NCBI GenBank assembly: GCA_040007395.1
Contig: JBDTVG010000171.1
Location: 1 to 45,188, forward strand
DNA: 45,188 nucleotides
Origin: DATGFK01 sp040007395
GTDB taxonomy: Bacteria; Chloroflexota; Anaerolineae; Aggregatilineales; UBA2796
Direction: 5' to 3'
Below, in pieces: positions 17,205-25,176 of the stretch (positions are counted from its first letter, which is position 1; each line of letters begins with the position of its first letter). Position numbers and translations under genes: made by a program. Below the pieces are notes generated by a model. The model searched no databases. It was not told the DNA's origin and saw only the letters and a list, made by a program, of their open reading frames with translations.

Positions 17205-17616
17205 ACTAACTAGTGATCTTATGCCAACGCAACAGCAAAGTGTCAAACAGCAGGCTGTGATCGGTTGGCTGCAAACCTTACTGTTGGTAATCGTGTTCGT
17301 GCAGGTGATTTTCGCGGGACTGCTGCGTGCCTTGCCGCCGGATGTGCGGGTATCGCTAGCATTCCTGCACCGTATCGAATGGGCTGCCTATATCGGGATT
17401 GTACTTATCGTCGCACAGGTGATTGTAGGCTGGTCAAGTGCTGTTGTATTGACCAATCGCTTCTATCTGTTGGCGTGGCGGTTCAGCAAACCGCGAGTGC
17501 TGACTGGGCAATCGGCACGTATCGTACAAGGCTGTTATCTGCTACTGGCGTTGGCAATGGTGGCAGCTATCGTGTGGGTGCGTATTCATGGATTTATCGT
17601 GACTCCGACTCGTTAG
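17188..17616 (+). CDS. Small integral membrane protein, unknown function
   Basis: 142 residues from ATG 17188, with four hydrophobic segments (WLQTLLLVIVFVQVIFAGLL; WAAYIGIVLIVAQVIVGW; a short one near VLTNRFYLLAW; GCYLLLALAMVAAIVWV). The topology resembles small cytochrome-b-like or DUF420-type membrane proteins, but no haem ligands are obvious, so no family is claimed. The start was chosen because GGAAGAAAG lies 7 nt upstream; a GTG at 17170 would lengthen it by six residues. It overlaps the dehydrogenase-like gene by 17 nt and is coupled to it. Its 3' end overlaps the convergent flippase-like gene by 23 nt. Confidence 0.7.
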   Translation: MNVASELTSDLMPTQQQSVKQQAVIGWLQTLLLVIVFVQVIFAGLLRALPPDVRVSLAFLHRIEWAAYIGIVLIVAQVIVGWSSAVVLTNRFYLLAWRFSKPRVLTGQSARIVQGCYLLLALAMVAAIVWVRIHGFIVTPTR

Positions 17617-18601
17617 CAAGTGGAGGCGGCACATGCAGCAGCCAATGACCCATATGACCAGACACCCACACCACAAACACGCATAGTAATGTCACAAGGT
17701 GTACTGCGAAGGCTGCTGCAACCGCCTGTTCGCGAGCTAACCCAAGTGTCAGGATAAGCACAAAAGCCCAACCTGCATCGCGAATGCCGAAGTTTGCCAA
17801 CCCGCTTAACGGTAGCACTCCCGTCGAGAAAATGATGCCCATCCCAAGAGCCACTTGCGTCAGGTTCAAGGGCAGGCCGAGCGTATACAGCATCATGGTG
17901 ACGTTACCCCACGCAAACAACCATAACAGGATCGTCGTACCAATTACCGTCATCCGCACCGAGCCAACTGCCTCTGCACGCAGTTGTCGGAACGCCAACG
18001 TAAATTTTCCCAAAAAGCGAGTCAAGGGGACTAGCAGCGGTATGCGTCGGGTTTGGTGTTCGACGAACTGCATCACGTGATCAATGTTGTATAGCGCCGC
18101 CAACAGCACCAGCAGCAGCACAATTCCTATGGGCGCTAAAATCCATAACTGCGGGGAACTATACGCCAGTCCGAATGTGCCAATGACGAGCAGTACCGCC
18201 ACTGCAATCAGATCAATGAGCCGTGTAATCGCCAGCAGGGATAACCCTTTGGCATAGGGCATCTTATAATCGCGCTCGACGGCATACGGCAGATAAAGTT
18301 CGCCCAGTCCACCGGGAACCAGTGCTGTAATCAGGTTATAGGTCGTGGTCAGGCGGTACGCTTCAACGAGGGGCATCTGCTTACGAGCCAGAACCCAAAA
18401 GCGTATCGCCCGATTCACATTCGCGCAGATCAAGAATCCGCAGGCAAGCATAGCATACGGCGCTGAGAAATTACTAAAAGCCGCGTTGAGTTTATCGCCA
18501 GAAGTCTGTGATACTAACAGGATGAGAAGCAGAGTCCCCGGCAAGAGTTTGAGAGCCGTCGATAACCAATTCGATAACCAGCGTTGACGCAAATTGAGCA
18601 T
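17594..18601 (-). CDS. LPG-synthase-TM / UPF0104-like membrane protein
   Basis: 335 residues with about eight membrane helices. The pattern LYLPYAVERDYKMPYAKGLSLLAITRLIDLIAVAVLLVIG with a preceding LVPGGLGELY, and later GIIFSTGVLPLSGLANFGIRDAGWAFVLILTLG, matches the flippase-like lysylphosphatidylglycerol synthase TM region family (AglD/UPF0104). The soluble aminoacyl-transferase domain of MprF is absent, so only the lipid-flipping-like portion is present. Role by family: lipid or lipid-linked glycan handling in the membrane; substrate unknown. Single leftward gene, 166 bp downstream of degV, overlapping the 3' end of the opposite-strand small membrane protein by 23 nt. Confidence 0.85.
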   Translation of the reverse strand: MLNLRQRWLSNWLSTALKLLPGTLLLILLVSQTSGDKLNAAFSNFSAPYAMLACGFLICANVNRAIRFWVLARKQMPLVEAYRLTTTYNLITALVPGGLGELYLPYAVERDYKMPYAKGLSLLAITRLIDLIAVAVLLVIGTFGLAYSSPQLWILAPIGIVLLLVLLAALYNIDHVMQFVEHQTRRIPLLVPLTRFLGKFTLAFRQLRAEAVGSVRMTVIGTTILLWLFAWGNVTMMLYTLGLPLNLTQVALGMGIIFSTGVLPLSGLANFGIRDAGWAFVLILTLGLAREQAVAAAFAVHLVTLLCVFVVWVSGHMGHWLLHVPPPLANESESR

Positions 18602-18767
18602 TGTTGATCAATGGATTCCTTCAGAATGAAGTGTTACCAACGAGAAATAATAACCGATAGCGTGCGAGATTGGGAATAAAGCAATGGTGCTGTTGGCAAA
18701 CTCGGTTGGCATAATCCATAAGCCTACTTTAGTAGAGTGGGTTCAGCATTCTATCTGCTAAGACATA

Positions 18768-19607
18768 TTAGCCCGACAAAAGGCCGATCCCGAATGTCTC
18801 TGGCCCAACATGTACACCAACTACCGGAGTTGTCGTAGTCACAATGAACACGTCTGGCTTGAGGATCTCCTGTACCTGCTGCTTGAAGGACTCCAATTCT
18901 GGCGGGTTACTGTGAGCCAACCCAACACGCAAGGGTCGTGCGGTATTGTGTTCCTGCAAAATCGCAAGGGTACGCTCAAGCGCCTTTTTGCGGGATCTGA
19001 CACTTTCCAGTGAGGCGACTGCACCGTCCTTGACATATAGAATAGGTTTGATGCTTAGTGCCGTACCGATCCAGCGCTGCGCTCCACCAATGCGCCCGCC
19101 CCGGTGAAGAAATTCCAGCGAGTTGGGTGTAAAGAACATCTGGCTGCGCTTACCAGCCGCCGCTGCAATATTAGCCATTTCATCCATGCTACAGCCTCGA
19201 TCTCGTGCCTCTGCTGCCATAAGCACTGTCATCCCCAAAGCGATTGAGGCCGTTCGGCTATCAATCACTGTTACCGGAAAATCTACGAGGCTGCGGGCAG
19301 TTTCAGCCGAGGCATAAGTTCCGCTCAAGGCTTGCGAGATCGTAATGCACAGCACCGCATCGGCGCTCTCTTTCTCACGCGCTTGCCTGAACTTTTCGGC
19401 AAACTCACCCGCCGAAGGCTGCGACGATTTTGGCAGAGTGGGGCTGTAGGCTAACCGGGCATAAAAAGCGTCTGGAGTGATGTCTACGCCGTCTAGAAAG
19501 CTTTCTGAATCCCACAACACATGCAGCGGCGTAATCGTGATCCGCCGTTCCGTCGCGAGATTGGCGGGCAAGTCGCTGGTACTGTCGGTAACAATGGCTA
19601 TTTTCAT
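18768..19607 (-). CDS. DegV family fatty-acid-binding protein
   Basis: 279 residues. The N-terminus IAIVTDSTSDLP and the following TPLHVLWDSESFLDGVDITPDAFYARLAYSPTLPKSSQPSAGEF are diagnostic of DegV/FakB. The C-terminal half has NSLEFLHRGGRIGGAQRWIGTALSIKPILYVKDGAV, the lipid-pocket region, and VGPETFGIG at the end. FakB proteins present fatty acids to the FakA kinase for phospholipid synthesis; no fakA is in this window. Length is normal. The gene stands alone. The upstream 286 bp are shared with the divergent ABC exporter operon. Confidence 0.93.
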   Translation of the reverse strand: MKIAIVTDSTSDLPANLATERRITITPLHVLWDSESFLDGVDITPDAFYARLAYSPTLPKSSQPSAGEFAEKFRQAREKESADAVLCITISQALSGTYASAETARSLVDFPVTVIDSRTASIALGMTVLMAAEARDRGCSMDEMANIAAAAGKRSQMFFTPNSLEFLHRGGRIGGAQRWIGTALSIKPILYVKDGAVASLESVRSRKKALERTLAILQEHNTARPLRVGLAHSNPPELESFKQQVQEILKPDVFIVTTTTPVVGVHVGPETFGIGLLSG

Positions 19608-19762
19608 AATGGGATCTTGAATCCTTGTAAAGCTAATTTACCAAAGCGTTTTTGGGTAGGGAATTATGCCACAAGAAACGAATTGTTGTGAGAATTTCGT
19701 GATAATTAGGTCAAAGCCAGTACAAAGAAAATCAAGAGCAAAATTTCTAGAAAAGGTTAAGA

Positions 19763-19861
19763 ATGGCAAACGATGTTAGGAAGGTGGACAATTTAGAGTG
19801 GCAAAATGCGCGTTATCCGATGTTGCCCATTTGGTTAAACGCAGAATCAGGTTATGATTGA
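19763..19861 (+). CDS. Possible 32-codon leader ORF upstream of ABC exporter
   Basis: ATG 19763 is preceded by AAAAGG at about 6 nt and opens 32 codons (MANDVRKVDNLEW..., ending GYD) that stop at 19859-19861, 32 nt before the TTG start of the ABC ATPase. The ribosome binding site is better than that of the ATPase. It contains two Trp but no clear peptide or membrane motif. It may be a leader peptide or a chance frame. Confidence 0.3.
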   Translation: MANDVRKVDNLEWQNARYPMLPIWLNAESGYD

Positions 19862-19893
19862 TCGGTTGCTTGTGAAACGTTGTAGAGGTCAAG

Positions 19894-20781
19894 TTGACGA
19901 AGAAGTCCCCCCGAAATAAACCCAACGGGCAGGCTATGCCTGTCATGGAAAAAGTTGCTGAACCGGAAATCGTTACTATTTCTTCTCCCACATCGAAGCC
20001 ATCTTCACCGTCCAATACGGTACTCGAAGCACATGGTGTGCATAAAACATATAGTTCCGCCGAAGTGCTGCACGGGATCGACTTCACGTTAGCGGAAGGT
20101 GAGCGTGTCGCCCTGATCGGGCCGAACGGTGCGGGTAAATCGACTCTGTTACAGTGCCTTGCCGGGTGGCTCCCGATGGATGAGGGTGAGGTCACTATCT
20201 GCGGCGCATCATTGACTCGCGATGAACAAAAAGCTCGATCTTCACTGGTGTTTCTGCCCGATACGCCAAACTTCTATCAGAGCCTTACCGCGTGGGATCA
20301 CATGCTGATGGTCGGGCGCTTTCATGACATGATCGATGTTGAGCCTGCGTCGGAATATCTGCTTCACTCGTTGGGATTGTGGGGAGTCCGCAAAAGCTAT
20401 CCCTCCACCTACTCACGTGGCATGAAGTACAAATTGGGGCTAGCGCTCGGCTTATTGATCAACCCCAAAGTGATTTTGCTGGACGAGCCAACCGCTGCGC
20501 TTGATCCGCTGAGTGCGCGAGTCATGTGGCGAATGCTCGATGAGTTTCAGGCCGAAGATAATGGTGCGGTGCTGTTGAGCAGCCATCAGGTCGAACTTGC
20601 CACACCGGGGATAGGACGCTTCTTCCTGCTCATCAATGGTAATAAGATCGGCGACAGTACTCCGCAAGGTTGGATCGAACGCTACCATCTGCCTAGCACA
20701 GCGACAGTTGCTAGCGTGTTCACTGCGGCAATCGATGAATTTGCGAAGGCACACCCTGAAGCTACGGGCGAGGATCTTTAA
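19894..20781 (+). CDS. ABC-2 type transporter ATP-binding protein
   Basis: 295 residues. After about 40 Ser/Pro-rich residues the nucleotide-binding domain shows Walker A GPNGAGKST (76-84), a signature written YSRGMKYKLGLA instead of LSGGQ (usual for ABC-2 ATPases), Walker B VILLDEPTAALD and switch SSHQ. The Q-loop glutamine is replaced (VFLPDTPNFYQ), also common in this branch. The TTG start at 19894 has GAGG about 6 nt upstream; an ATG at 19936 is an alternative that would drop 14 residues of the non-conserved extension. The membrane partner starts 5 nt after the stop, so the pair forms one exporter. Substrate unknown. Confidence 0.92.
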   Translation: MTKKSPRNKPNGQAMPVMEKVAEPEIVTISSPTSKPSSPSNTVLEAHGVHKTYSSAEVLHGIDFTLAEGERVALIGPNGAGKSTLLQCLAGWLPMDEGEVTICGASLTRDEQKARSSLVFLPDTPNFYQSLTAWDHMLMVGRFHDMIDVEPASEYLLHSLGLWGVRKSYPSTYSRGMKYKLGLALGLLINPKVILLDEPTAALDPLSARVMWRMLDEFQAEDNGAVLLSSHQVELATPGIGRFFLLINGNKIGDSTPQGWIERYHLPSTATVASVFTAAIDEFAKAHPEATGEDL

Positions 20782-20786
20782 GGTCA

Positions 20787-22349
20787 ATGTTTGAATTTCA
20801 GACACGACTGCGATCCATGTTCGGCAGCATTGCGGCGCTGCGCTTACGGCAAACCCGCTGGACTCTCTCCTACTGGGCATGGGCTTTTGGCCTGCTGCCT
20901 TCATCAGGCAAATGGGGCGAACGGATCTCGTTCGTCTATATCTATCTTCTCGCTGTTGGTGTGATGACTCCGGCAATTCTACAATTGATTGGCGGCTTAT
21001 ACTTACTCGAAGCTCAAACTGCCGAGGCACTGCAAGTACGAATCTTGTGGATAACGATTCCTTGGATAGTTGCCATTATTGGTGTGATCTTTATGGTGCT
21101 TCCTTGGAAAGCGTGGATGCTGCGCTTGACCTTTGGCGATATGACCTATCTCTCGCCTTCACCGTTTGATCGACGGGTGCTGGCAGTGTGGCGCTATCTC
21201 GAAATGGTGGGCACGATTCCATTGTTGGTGCTCCTGCCGCTTGTCCTAATCGCGCCGATGTTCGGTTCGATCTGGGCGCGAGACGTGATCCCGGCAGTGC
21301 TGCGAGGAGCGCTAGCCATTGGCTTGTGGTCTGCGCCACTGCTAGCAATGGGCTGGCATCTCTCTATTCAGGACTATGTGCATAAACCGCCGCCGGTTGG
21401 CGTGCGCTGGATTGCACGGCTGAGTCTGATCGTGATCGTTGGAGTACTGATCGTTGCCGCGCCGGATATTCTGCTGTGGCCCGGACGTTTGATCGTGCTG
21501 CTAGCGATGGGTCAGTTAGCATGGGGTTGGCTGTTGCTCGCCGCGTATGCACTCCTTAGCGTTATTATCATCTGGGTCATCGCTCGCCATCTGTCGCTGA
21601 CACGCGCCAGTGCCGGATCTGACGTGTTTGCGCGCATTCAGCAGCTTGGTGTGATGGTGCTGGTAGATCGTCGCTTGCTTCTATCGATTCTCGGTGAAGC
21701 GCGTGCAAACGAGAGTCGGGCGGTAGGGACACTGCCCAAAACCCGTGGAATACCGACAATCTATGCAAGAGCAGCCCTATACTATCGTCGCCAATTTGGT
21801 CAAGCGATCCAGTTAGTTCTGGTGGGTCTCGCGCTAGGCTTTGGTATGATTCTATGGCGACCCTTTAACCTTGTGACAGTGATTATCACAGTAGTATTGC
21901 TCACTATGGTGCTGCCGCCATGGCTAGCCAGCATCTTCCGAAACGATGTTAGTGTGCCATTTATTTCGCAATTTATCCCACAACCCGCGACTCAACGCAT
22001 CCTCGCGGCTAGCCTTGTACCCTGTTTGCTGGTCATGGTCGGGCTGTTGCCTGTGATGCTGGTTCTCAATGGGCTGCTACCCGGTTGGGCATGGGGGTTA
22101 GCGCCTATCGTGTGGGTGATGTCACTGGTCGGACACGTAGAGGCAATCGGGAAACGTAGTGCGCTTGGTGATCGCAGCATCGTAACAGTGCTGTTAGGCA
22201 GTGCGGCAGTGTTTGCCGTTGTCTGGAGTGCCACGACCAGCAGCACCGTTGGCATTGAAGCACTACTCCCCGGTATATTGATCGCGGCAACAGTTAGCTT
22301 CGTGTTGGTCTTGTTTGCCGAAATTCGCCACACTGGGATTGTGGCATAA
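20787..22349 (+). CDS. ABC-2 type transporter membrane subunit
   Basis: 520 residues with about 12 hydrophobic segments, roughly double a single ABC-2 permease domain. A conserved-looking loop after the third helix reads LTFGDMTYLSPSPFDRRVLAVWRYLEM, and a mid-protein cytoplasmic part (about 280-330) contains ARIQQLGVMVLVDRRLLLSILGEARANE. No close named family is recognised, but the 5-nt spacing from the ATPase gene makes the transporter role secure. Because it is a fused or duplicated permease, one copy per ATPase pair may suffice (inference). A weak hairpin (TGTTAG/CTAACA at 22372-22393) follows. Confidence 0.85.
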   Translation: MFEFQTRLRSMFGSIAALRLRQTRWTLSYWAWAFGLLPSSGKWGERISFVYIYLLAVGVMTPAILQLIGGLYLLEAQTAEALQVRILWITIPWIVAIIGVIFMVLPWKAWMLRLTFGDMTYLSPSPFDRRVLAVWRYLEMVGTIPLLVLLPLVLIAPMFGSIWARDVIPAVLRGALAIGLWSAPLLAMGWHLSIQDYVHKPPPVGVRWIARLSLIVIVGVLIVAAPDILLWPGRLIVLLAMGQLAWGWLLLAAYALLSVIIIWVIARHLSLTRASAGSDVFARIQQLGVMVLVDRRLLLSILGEARANESRAVGTLPKTRGIPTIYARAALYYRRQFGQAIQLVLVGLALGFGMILWRPFNLVTVIITVVLLTMVLPPWLASIFRNDVSVPFISQFIPQPATQRILAASLVPCLLVMVGLLPVMLVLNGLLPGWAWGLAPIVWVMSLVGHVEAIGKRSALGDRSIVTVLLGSAAVFAVVWSATTSSTVGIEALLPGILIAATVSFVLVLFAEIRHTGIVA

Positions 22350-22402
22350 TTGGCCTGACTATCGTTTCAAATGTTAGAGTTTGTCCACTAACACATTTCT
22401 AA

Positions 22403-22432
22403 TTGCGTCTGAGTCCTGCCACAGACTATAAT
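22403..22432 (+). promoter_or_regulatory. Promoter of the YgiT-type gene
   Basis: TTGCGT (22403-22408), an 18-nt spacer and a perfect TATAAT (22427-22432). The predicted transcript start near 22440 lies after the ATG at 22431, so the gene must begin at the next in-frame ATG, 22464. Confidence 0.65.
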
Positions 22433-22463
22433 GAGGGCGTGGAAAAGGACATTGACTGAAGCT

Positions 22464-22790
22464 ATGCTACGAACAACACTAGACGACGAATACGTTTGTC
22501 CGAACTGTCACTTGGGGCACATGCACTTGCGGCTAACAGTATATGTGCGCCTATTCGGCGAAACGCTTATTAGTGTACCGAACACTCCAGCATGGGAGTG
22601 TGATGTATGCCACCAACGTGAATTCGATCCTGATTCTGTGCAGCGCATTGAACTATTAGTGGGGCAAGCTGGCCCGCCGCCCAATCGTCACCGCGTCCCT
22701 GAACGTAGGATTAACCGTGTGCTGGAAAATGCCACGCCGAAGGTCTATTCCTCTCAAAACAGTAAGCCTCCCTCCAAAGCGAAATCGTAG
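22464..22790 (+). CDS. YgiT-type zinc finger protein (orphan)
   Basis: 108 residues from ATG 22464. Two CxxC pairs, VCPNCHLGH near the N-terminus and ECDVCHQREFD about 35 residues later, separated by a beta-strand segment (GETLISVPNTPAWEC), define the YgiT/MqsA-type zinc-binding domain. In MqsA this domain binds the toxin, but no MqsR/RelE-like toxin or C-terminal HTH is present here, so an antitoxin role cannot be claimed. The tail (RHRVPERRIN... PPSKAKS) is basic and probably disordered. The start follows from the promoter, whose -10 box overlaps the ATG at 22431. Confidence 0.82.
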   Translation: MLRTTLDDEYVCPNCHLGHMHLRLTVYVRLFGETLISVPNTPAWECDVCHQREFDPDSVQRIELLVGQAGPPPNRHRVPERRINRVLENATPKVYSSQNSKPPSKAKS

Positions 22791-22792
22791 TC

Positions 22793-22897
22793 AAAAAACG
22801 CGACCCACTCAATTCATATTCTGTCATAGCCCTTTCCCTGACTTCTATTGAGTGGGTTATGGATTTTGCGCGGTCAATCTGTTTGAGTCGCGTTTTT
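22793..22897 (+). terminator. Two-stem structure with T-run after the YgiT-type gene
   Basis: Outer arms AAAAACGCGAC (22794-22804) and GTCGCGTTTTT (22887-22897) pair perfectly over 11 bp and end in a T-rich tract. Inside, ACCCACTCAAT (22803-22813) pairs with ATTGAGTGGGT (22847-22857). The outer right arm is preceded by TTGAGT, which can also pair with the same ACTCAA, so the two folds compete. It probably ends the ABC/YgiT transcripts, though the long loop between the outer arms is unusual for an intrinsic terminator. Confidence 0.6.
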
Positions 22898-22924
22898 ATT
22901 AGGTTGCCAAGCGACTTTAGATTT

Positions 22925-22957
22925 ATGCTATACTGATCTTGTACGTTATGTAACGTA
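22925..22957 (+). promoter_or_regulatory. Extended -10 promoter and palindromic operator of metalloprotease
   Basis: TGCTATACT (22926-22934) is an extended -10 box; a TTGCCA (22904-22909) lies 19 nt upstream as a weak -35. Eight bases downstream is a perfect 7-2-7 palindrome, TACGTTA-TG-TAACGTA (22942-22957), which would cover the transcript start. A dimeric repressor bound there would block initiation. The gene start is 36 nt further on. Confidence 0.6.
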
Positions 22958-22992
22958 GCTGCAAAACCGTATGACTAATAAGGAACTATTTT

Positions 22993-25050
22993 ATGCACCG
23001 AATTCGCCTGATCTTCACTGCACTATTGCTCCTGCTCGGATTACCAATGTTATCTTCTGTACAGACGGTTCGGGGTGGAACTCCCACACCGCCCGCCGCC
23101 AATCCCCTATTCTCCGATCCAGTTACCGGGCCAAAGTTCACGGTAGCCACACCACCTAGTATTGTCCAACGATCAAATGTAATTCGTTCTCGATATACCA
23201 CTATTAACTTTACTGCGGCCCGCGACTCATCGGGTCCCGCGCAAACTATTACGCTGAACCTGTTCAGCGACACCACCATTACCGCAACCTACAAGAACAG
23301 CCAGAGAAACGCGACAGATCCGCGTGGAACGGTATGGGTTGGCACAGTAGATGGTGTTCCGTACAGTGAAGTTGTGTTGACTATCGGCAATGGCGTGATG
23401 AATGGTGCCATAAACGTAGGTGGTCATCTGTACGAGATTGACCCAGTTTCCGGCGCGACTCACGCGATCTTAGAGATCGACGTGACGAAAATGCCACCAG
23501 AGGCACAACCCTTAGTGCCGCCGACTTCCACTCGTCCAGCCAAACCGAGCATCACCGCTATCCCCGACGATGGCACGGTGATTGATGTTATGGTGATATT
23601 CACGCCGCAAGCGCTTGCCGCCGTTGGTGGCAGTACGGCAACGATGTTGAACAACATTGCTGGTGCAGTGGCCCTTGCCAATCAAGGCTACCTGAATTCG
23701 GGTGTCAGACAGCGCCTTCGGTTGGTCTATGCTGGCCCAACCACCTATGACGAGACTGGTAGCACCTTCGACACAGATTTGGCTCGTCTGACAAATCCTT
23801 CCGATGGCTTTATGGATGAGATTCCCCCGCTGCGTGCGGCTTATGGTGCCGACCTTGTATCGCTGGGGATTGCCAATACCGACTACTGCGGTCTCGCTTG
23901 GCTAATGACCAACGTCTCGACAAGTTTTGCCTCGAACGGCTACAGCGCGGTTTCTGTAGGTTGTTACACCTACTATTCGATGGCTCATGAGATGGGTCAC
24001 AACATGGGCAGCAATCACGACCACACCAACGCCAGCGGTGGTGGTGCTTTCTCTTACTCCTACGGTTTCCGCGATGAAACTGGCGGCACGTTCCGCACCA
24101 TTATGGCTTATGCTGGTTGCCCTAGCACCTGCCTGCGTGTTAACTTCTGGTCTAATCCTTCCGTGACCTATGGTGGGTTGGCAATGGGCGATGGGGTCTC
24201 AAACAATGCCTTGTCGCTTAACAATACTGCCAATGTCGTCTCAAACTTCAGTGCTCCCCATACGGCGGGTCACGGTGAAGATACCATTGGCATTTTCCGT
24301 CCCTCCACGACAGGGTTCTATCTGCGCTATTCAAATACGACAGGGGTTGCCAACCTTAGCACCACACTCGGCGCTTCGACTGACCTACCGATTGTCGGTG
24401 ACTGGAACGGCGATGGCATTGACACGGTAGGAGTCTTCCGACCCAGTACGGCTCAGTTCTTCCTGACCAATTCCAACGCACCGGGTGCAACGATTGCTTA
24501 TGCGTTCACGTTGGGGGTTCCCGGCGATACGCCCATCGCAGGCGACTGGAACAACAATGGCAGCGATGGTGTCGGGATCTTCCGGCCCAGCAACGGGTTG
24601 ATTTATCTCAAGAACGCCCTGACCACTGGCTTTGCCGACTTTACCATGGTACTCGGTACGCCGGGCGATGTTGGGGTGGCGGGCGACTGGGATGCCAATG
24701 GCGTAGCCAGCCCCGGTGTCTATCGTCCGTCGAACTCGACCTTCTATCTTACAAACTCCGTATGCAATTGCTCGAAGGTTGCCGATTACACGCTGACGCT
24801 TGGTGTCAGCGGGGATGTGCCGATGGCAGGCGACTGGAATGCTGATAAATTTGCAGGTGTTGGGGTGTTCCGTCCCACGAATGGCCTGATCTATCTGCGT
24901 AATACACTAACCACCGGGTTTGCCGACACGACGATTACCTTCGGTATCGCCAACGATAAACCAGTGGCGGGTCAATGGGGTCAAAGTAACTTTGATTCGT
25001 CTGTGTCAGCATCTTCACTGCCGAAGGTTGCCCCAACATTCGTGCCTTGA
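22993..25050 (+). CDS. Secreted reprolysin-like (M12B-type) zinc metalloprotease with tandem FRPS/GDWN repeats
   Basis: 685 residues. A signal peptide covers about 1-28 (basic start, long Leu-rich core). Residues about 60-170 look like a propeptide. The metzincin catalytic domain holds HExxHxxGxxH (H332, E333, H336, H342) and the Met-turn methionine M371 in TIMAYAG. From about 430 to 675 there are five tandem units of about 50 residues, each with FRPS/YRPS, a YLxN strand and a GDWN-type turn, rich in D/N and resembling VCBS/FG-GAP-like beta-propeller or calcium-binding repeats. No sorting signal or membrane anchor is seen at the C-terminus, so it is probably released. AAGGA lies about 9 nt before ATG 22993. 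The gene is monocistronic between its own promoter and terminator. Target proteins unknown. Confidence 0.92.
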   Translation: MHRIRLIFTALLLLLGLPMLSSVQTVRGGTPTPPAANPLFSDPVTGPKFTVATPPSIVQRSNVIRSRYTTINFTAARDSSGPAQTITLNLFSDTTITATYKNSQRNATDPRGTVWVGTVDGVPYSEVVLTIGNGVMNGAINVGGHLYEIDPVSGATHAILEIDVTKMPPEAQPLVPPTSTRPAKPSITAIPDDGTVIDVMVIFTPQALAAVGGSTATMLNNIAGAVALANQGYLNSGVRQRLRLVYAGPTTYDETGSTFDTDLARLTNPSDGFMDEIPPLRAAYGADLVSLGIANTDYCGLAWLMTNVSTSFASNGYSAVSVGCYTYYSMAHEMGHNMGSNHDHTNASGGGAFSYSYGFRDETGGTFRTIMAYAGCPSTCLRVNFWSNPSVTYGGLAMGDGVSNNALSLNNTANVVSNFSAPHTAGHGEDTIGIFRPSTTGFYLRYSNTTGVANLSTTLGASTDLPIVGDWNGDGIDTVGVFRPSTAQFFLTNSNAPGATIAYAFTLGVPGDTPIAGDWNNNGSDGVGIFRPSNGLIYLKNALTTGFADFTMVLGTPGDVGVAGDWDANGVASPGVYRPSNSTFYLTNSVCNCSKVADYTLTLGVSGDVPMAGDWNADKFAGVGVFRPTNGLIYLRNTLTTGFADTTITFGIANDKPVAGQWGQSNFDSSVSASSLPKVAPTFVP

Positions 25051-25058
25051 GATAGGCT

Positions 25059-25079
25059 TTAGTGAGACAATCTCGCTAA
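25059..25079 (+). repeat. Small hairpin after metalloprotease gene
   Basis: TTAGTGAGA and TCTCGCTAA pair over nine positions with one G-T pair and a 3-nt loop, directly after the stop codon. There is no T-run, so by itself it would not be a terminator; it may stabilise the 3' end. Confidence 0.45.
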
Positions 25080-25102
25080 TCGGATAACTTTTGTTCATTC
25101 TC

Positions 25103-25140
25103 AATAAGGGGTCGCAGTTTGTGCGACCCCTTATTTTTAT
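25103..25140 (+). terminator. Strong intrinsic terminator of metalloprotease gene
   Basis: AATAAGGGGTCGCA (25103-25116), a 5-nt loop and TGCGACCCCTTATT (25122-25135) form a perfect 14-bp stem followed by TTTTTAT. This is a textbook rho-independent terminator. The opposite strand has a much weaker T-tract, so it acts mainly rightward. Confidence 0.9.
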
Positions 25141-25176
25141 GCACATTCCCCTAGGCGAGGACGGGCGCAGAGCTTG

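Noticed and set aside
20452..21030. Minus-strand 192-codon ORF across the ABC genes
   Set aside because: Spans the junction of two solid genes and shows no motif.
22431..22463. ATG 22431 as start of the YgiT-type gene
   Set aside because: It overlaps the -10 TATAAT box of the promoter; transcription should begin after it.
22464..22790. MqsRA-type toxin-antitoxin system
   Set aside because: Only the YgiT-type zinc finger is present; no toxin gene or HTH part.
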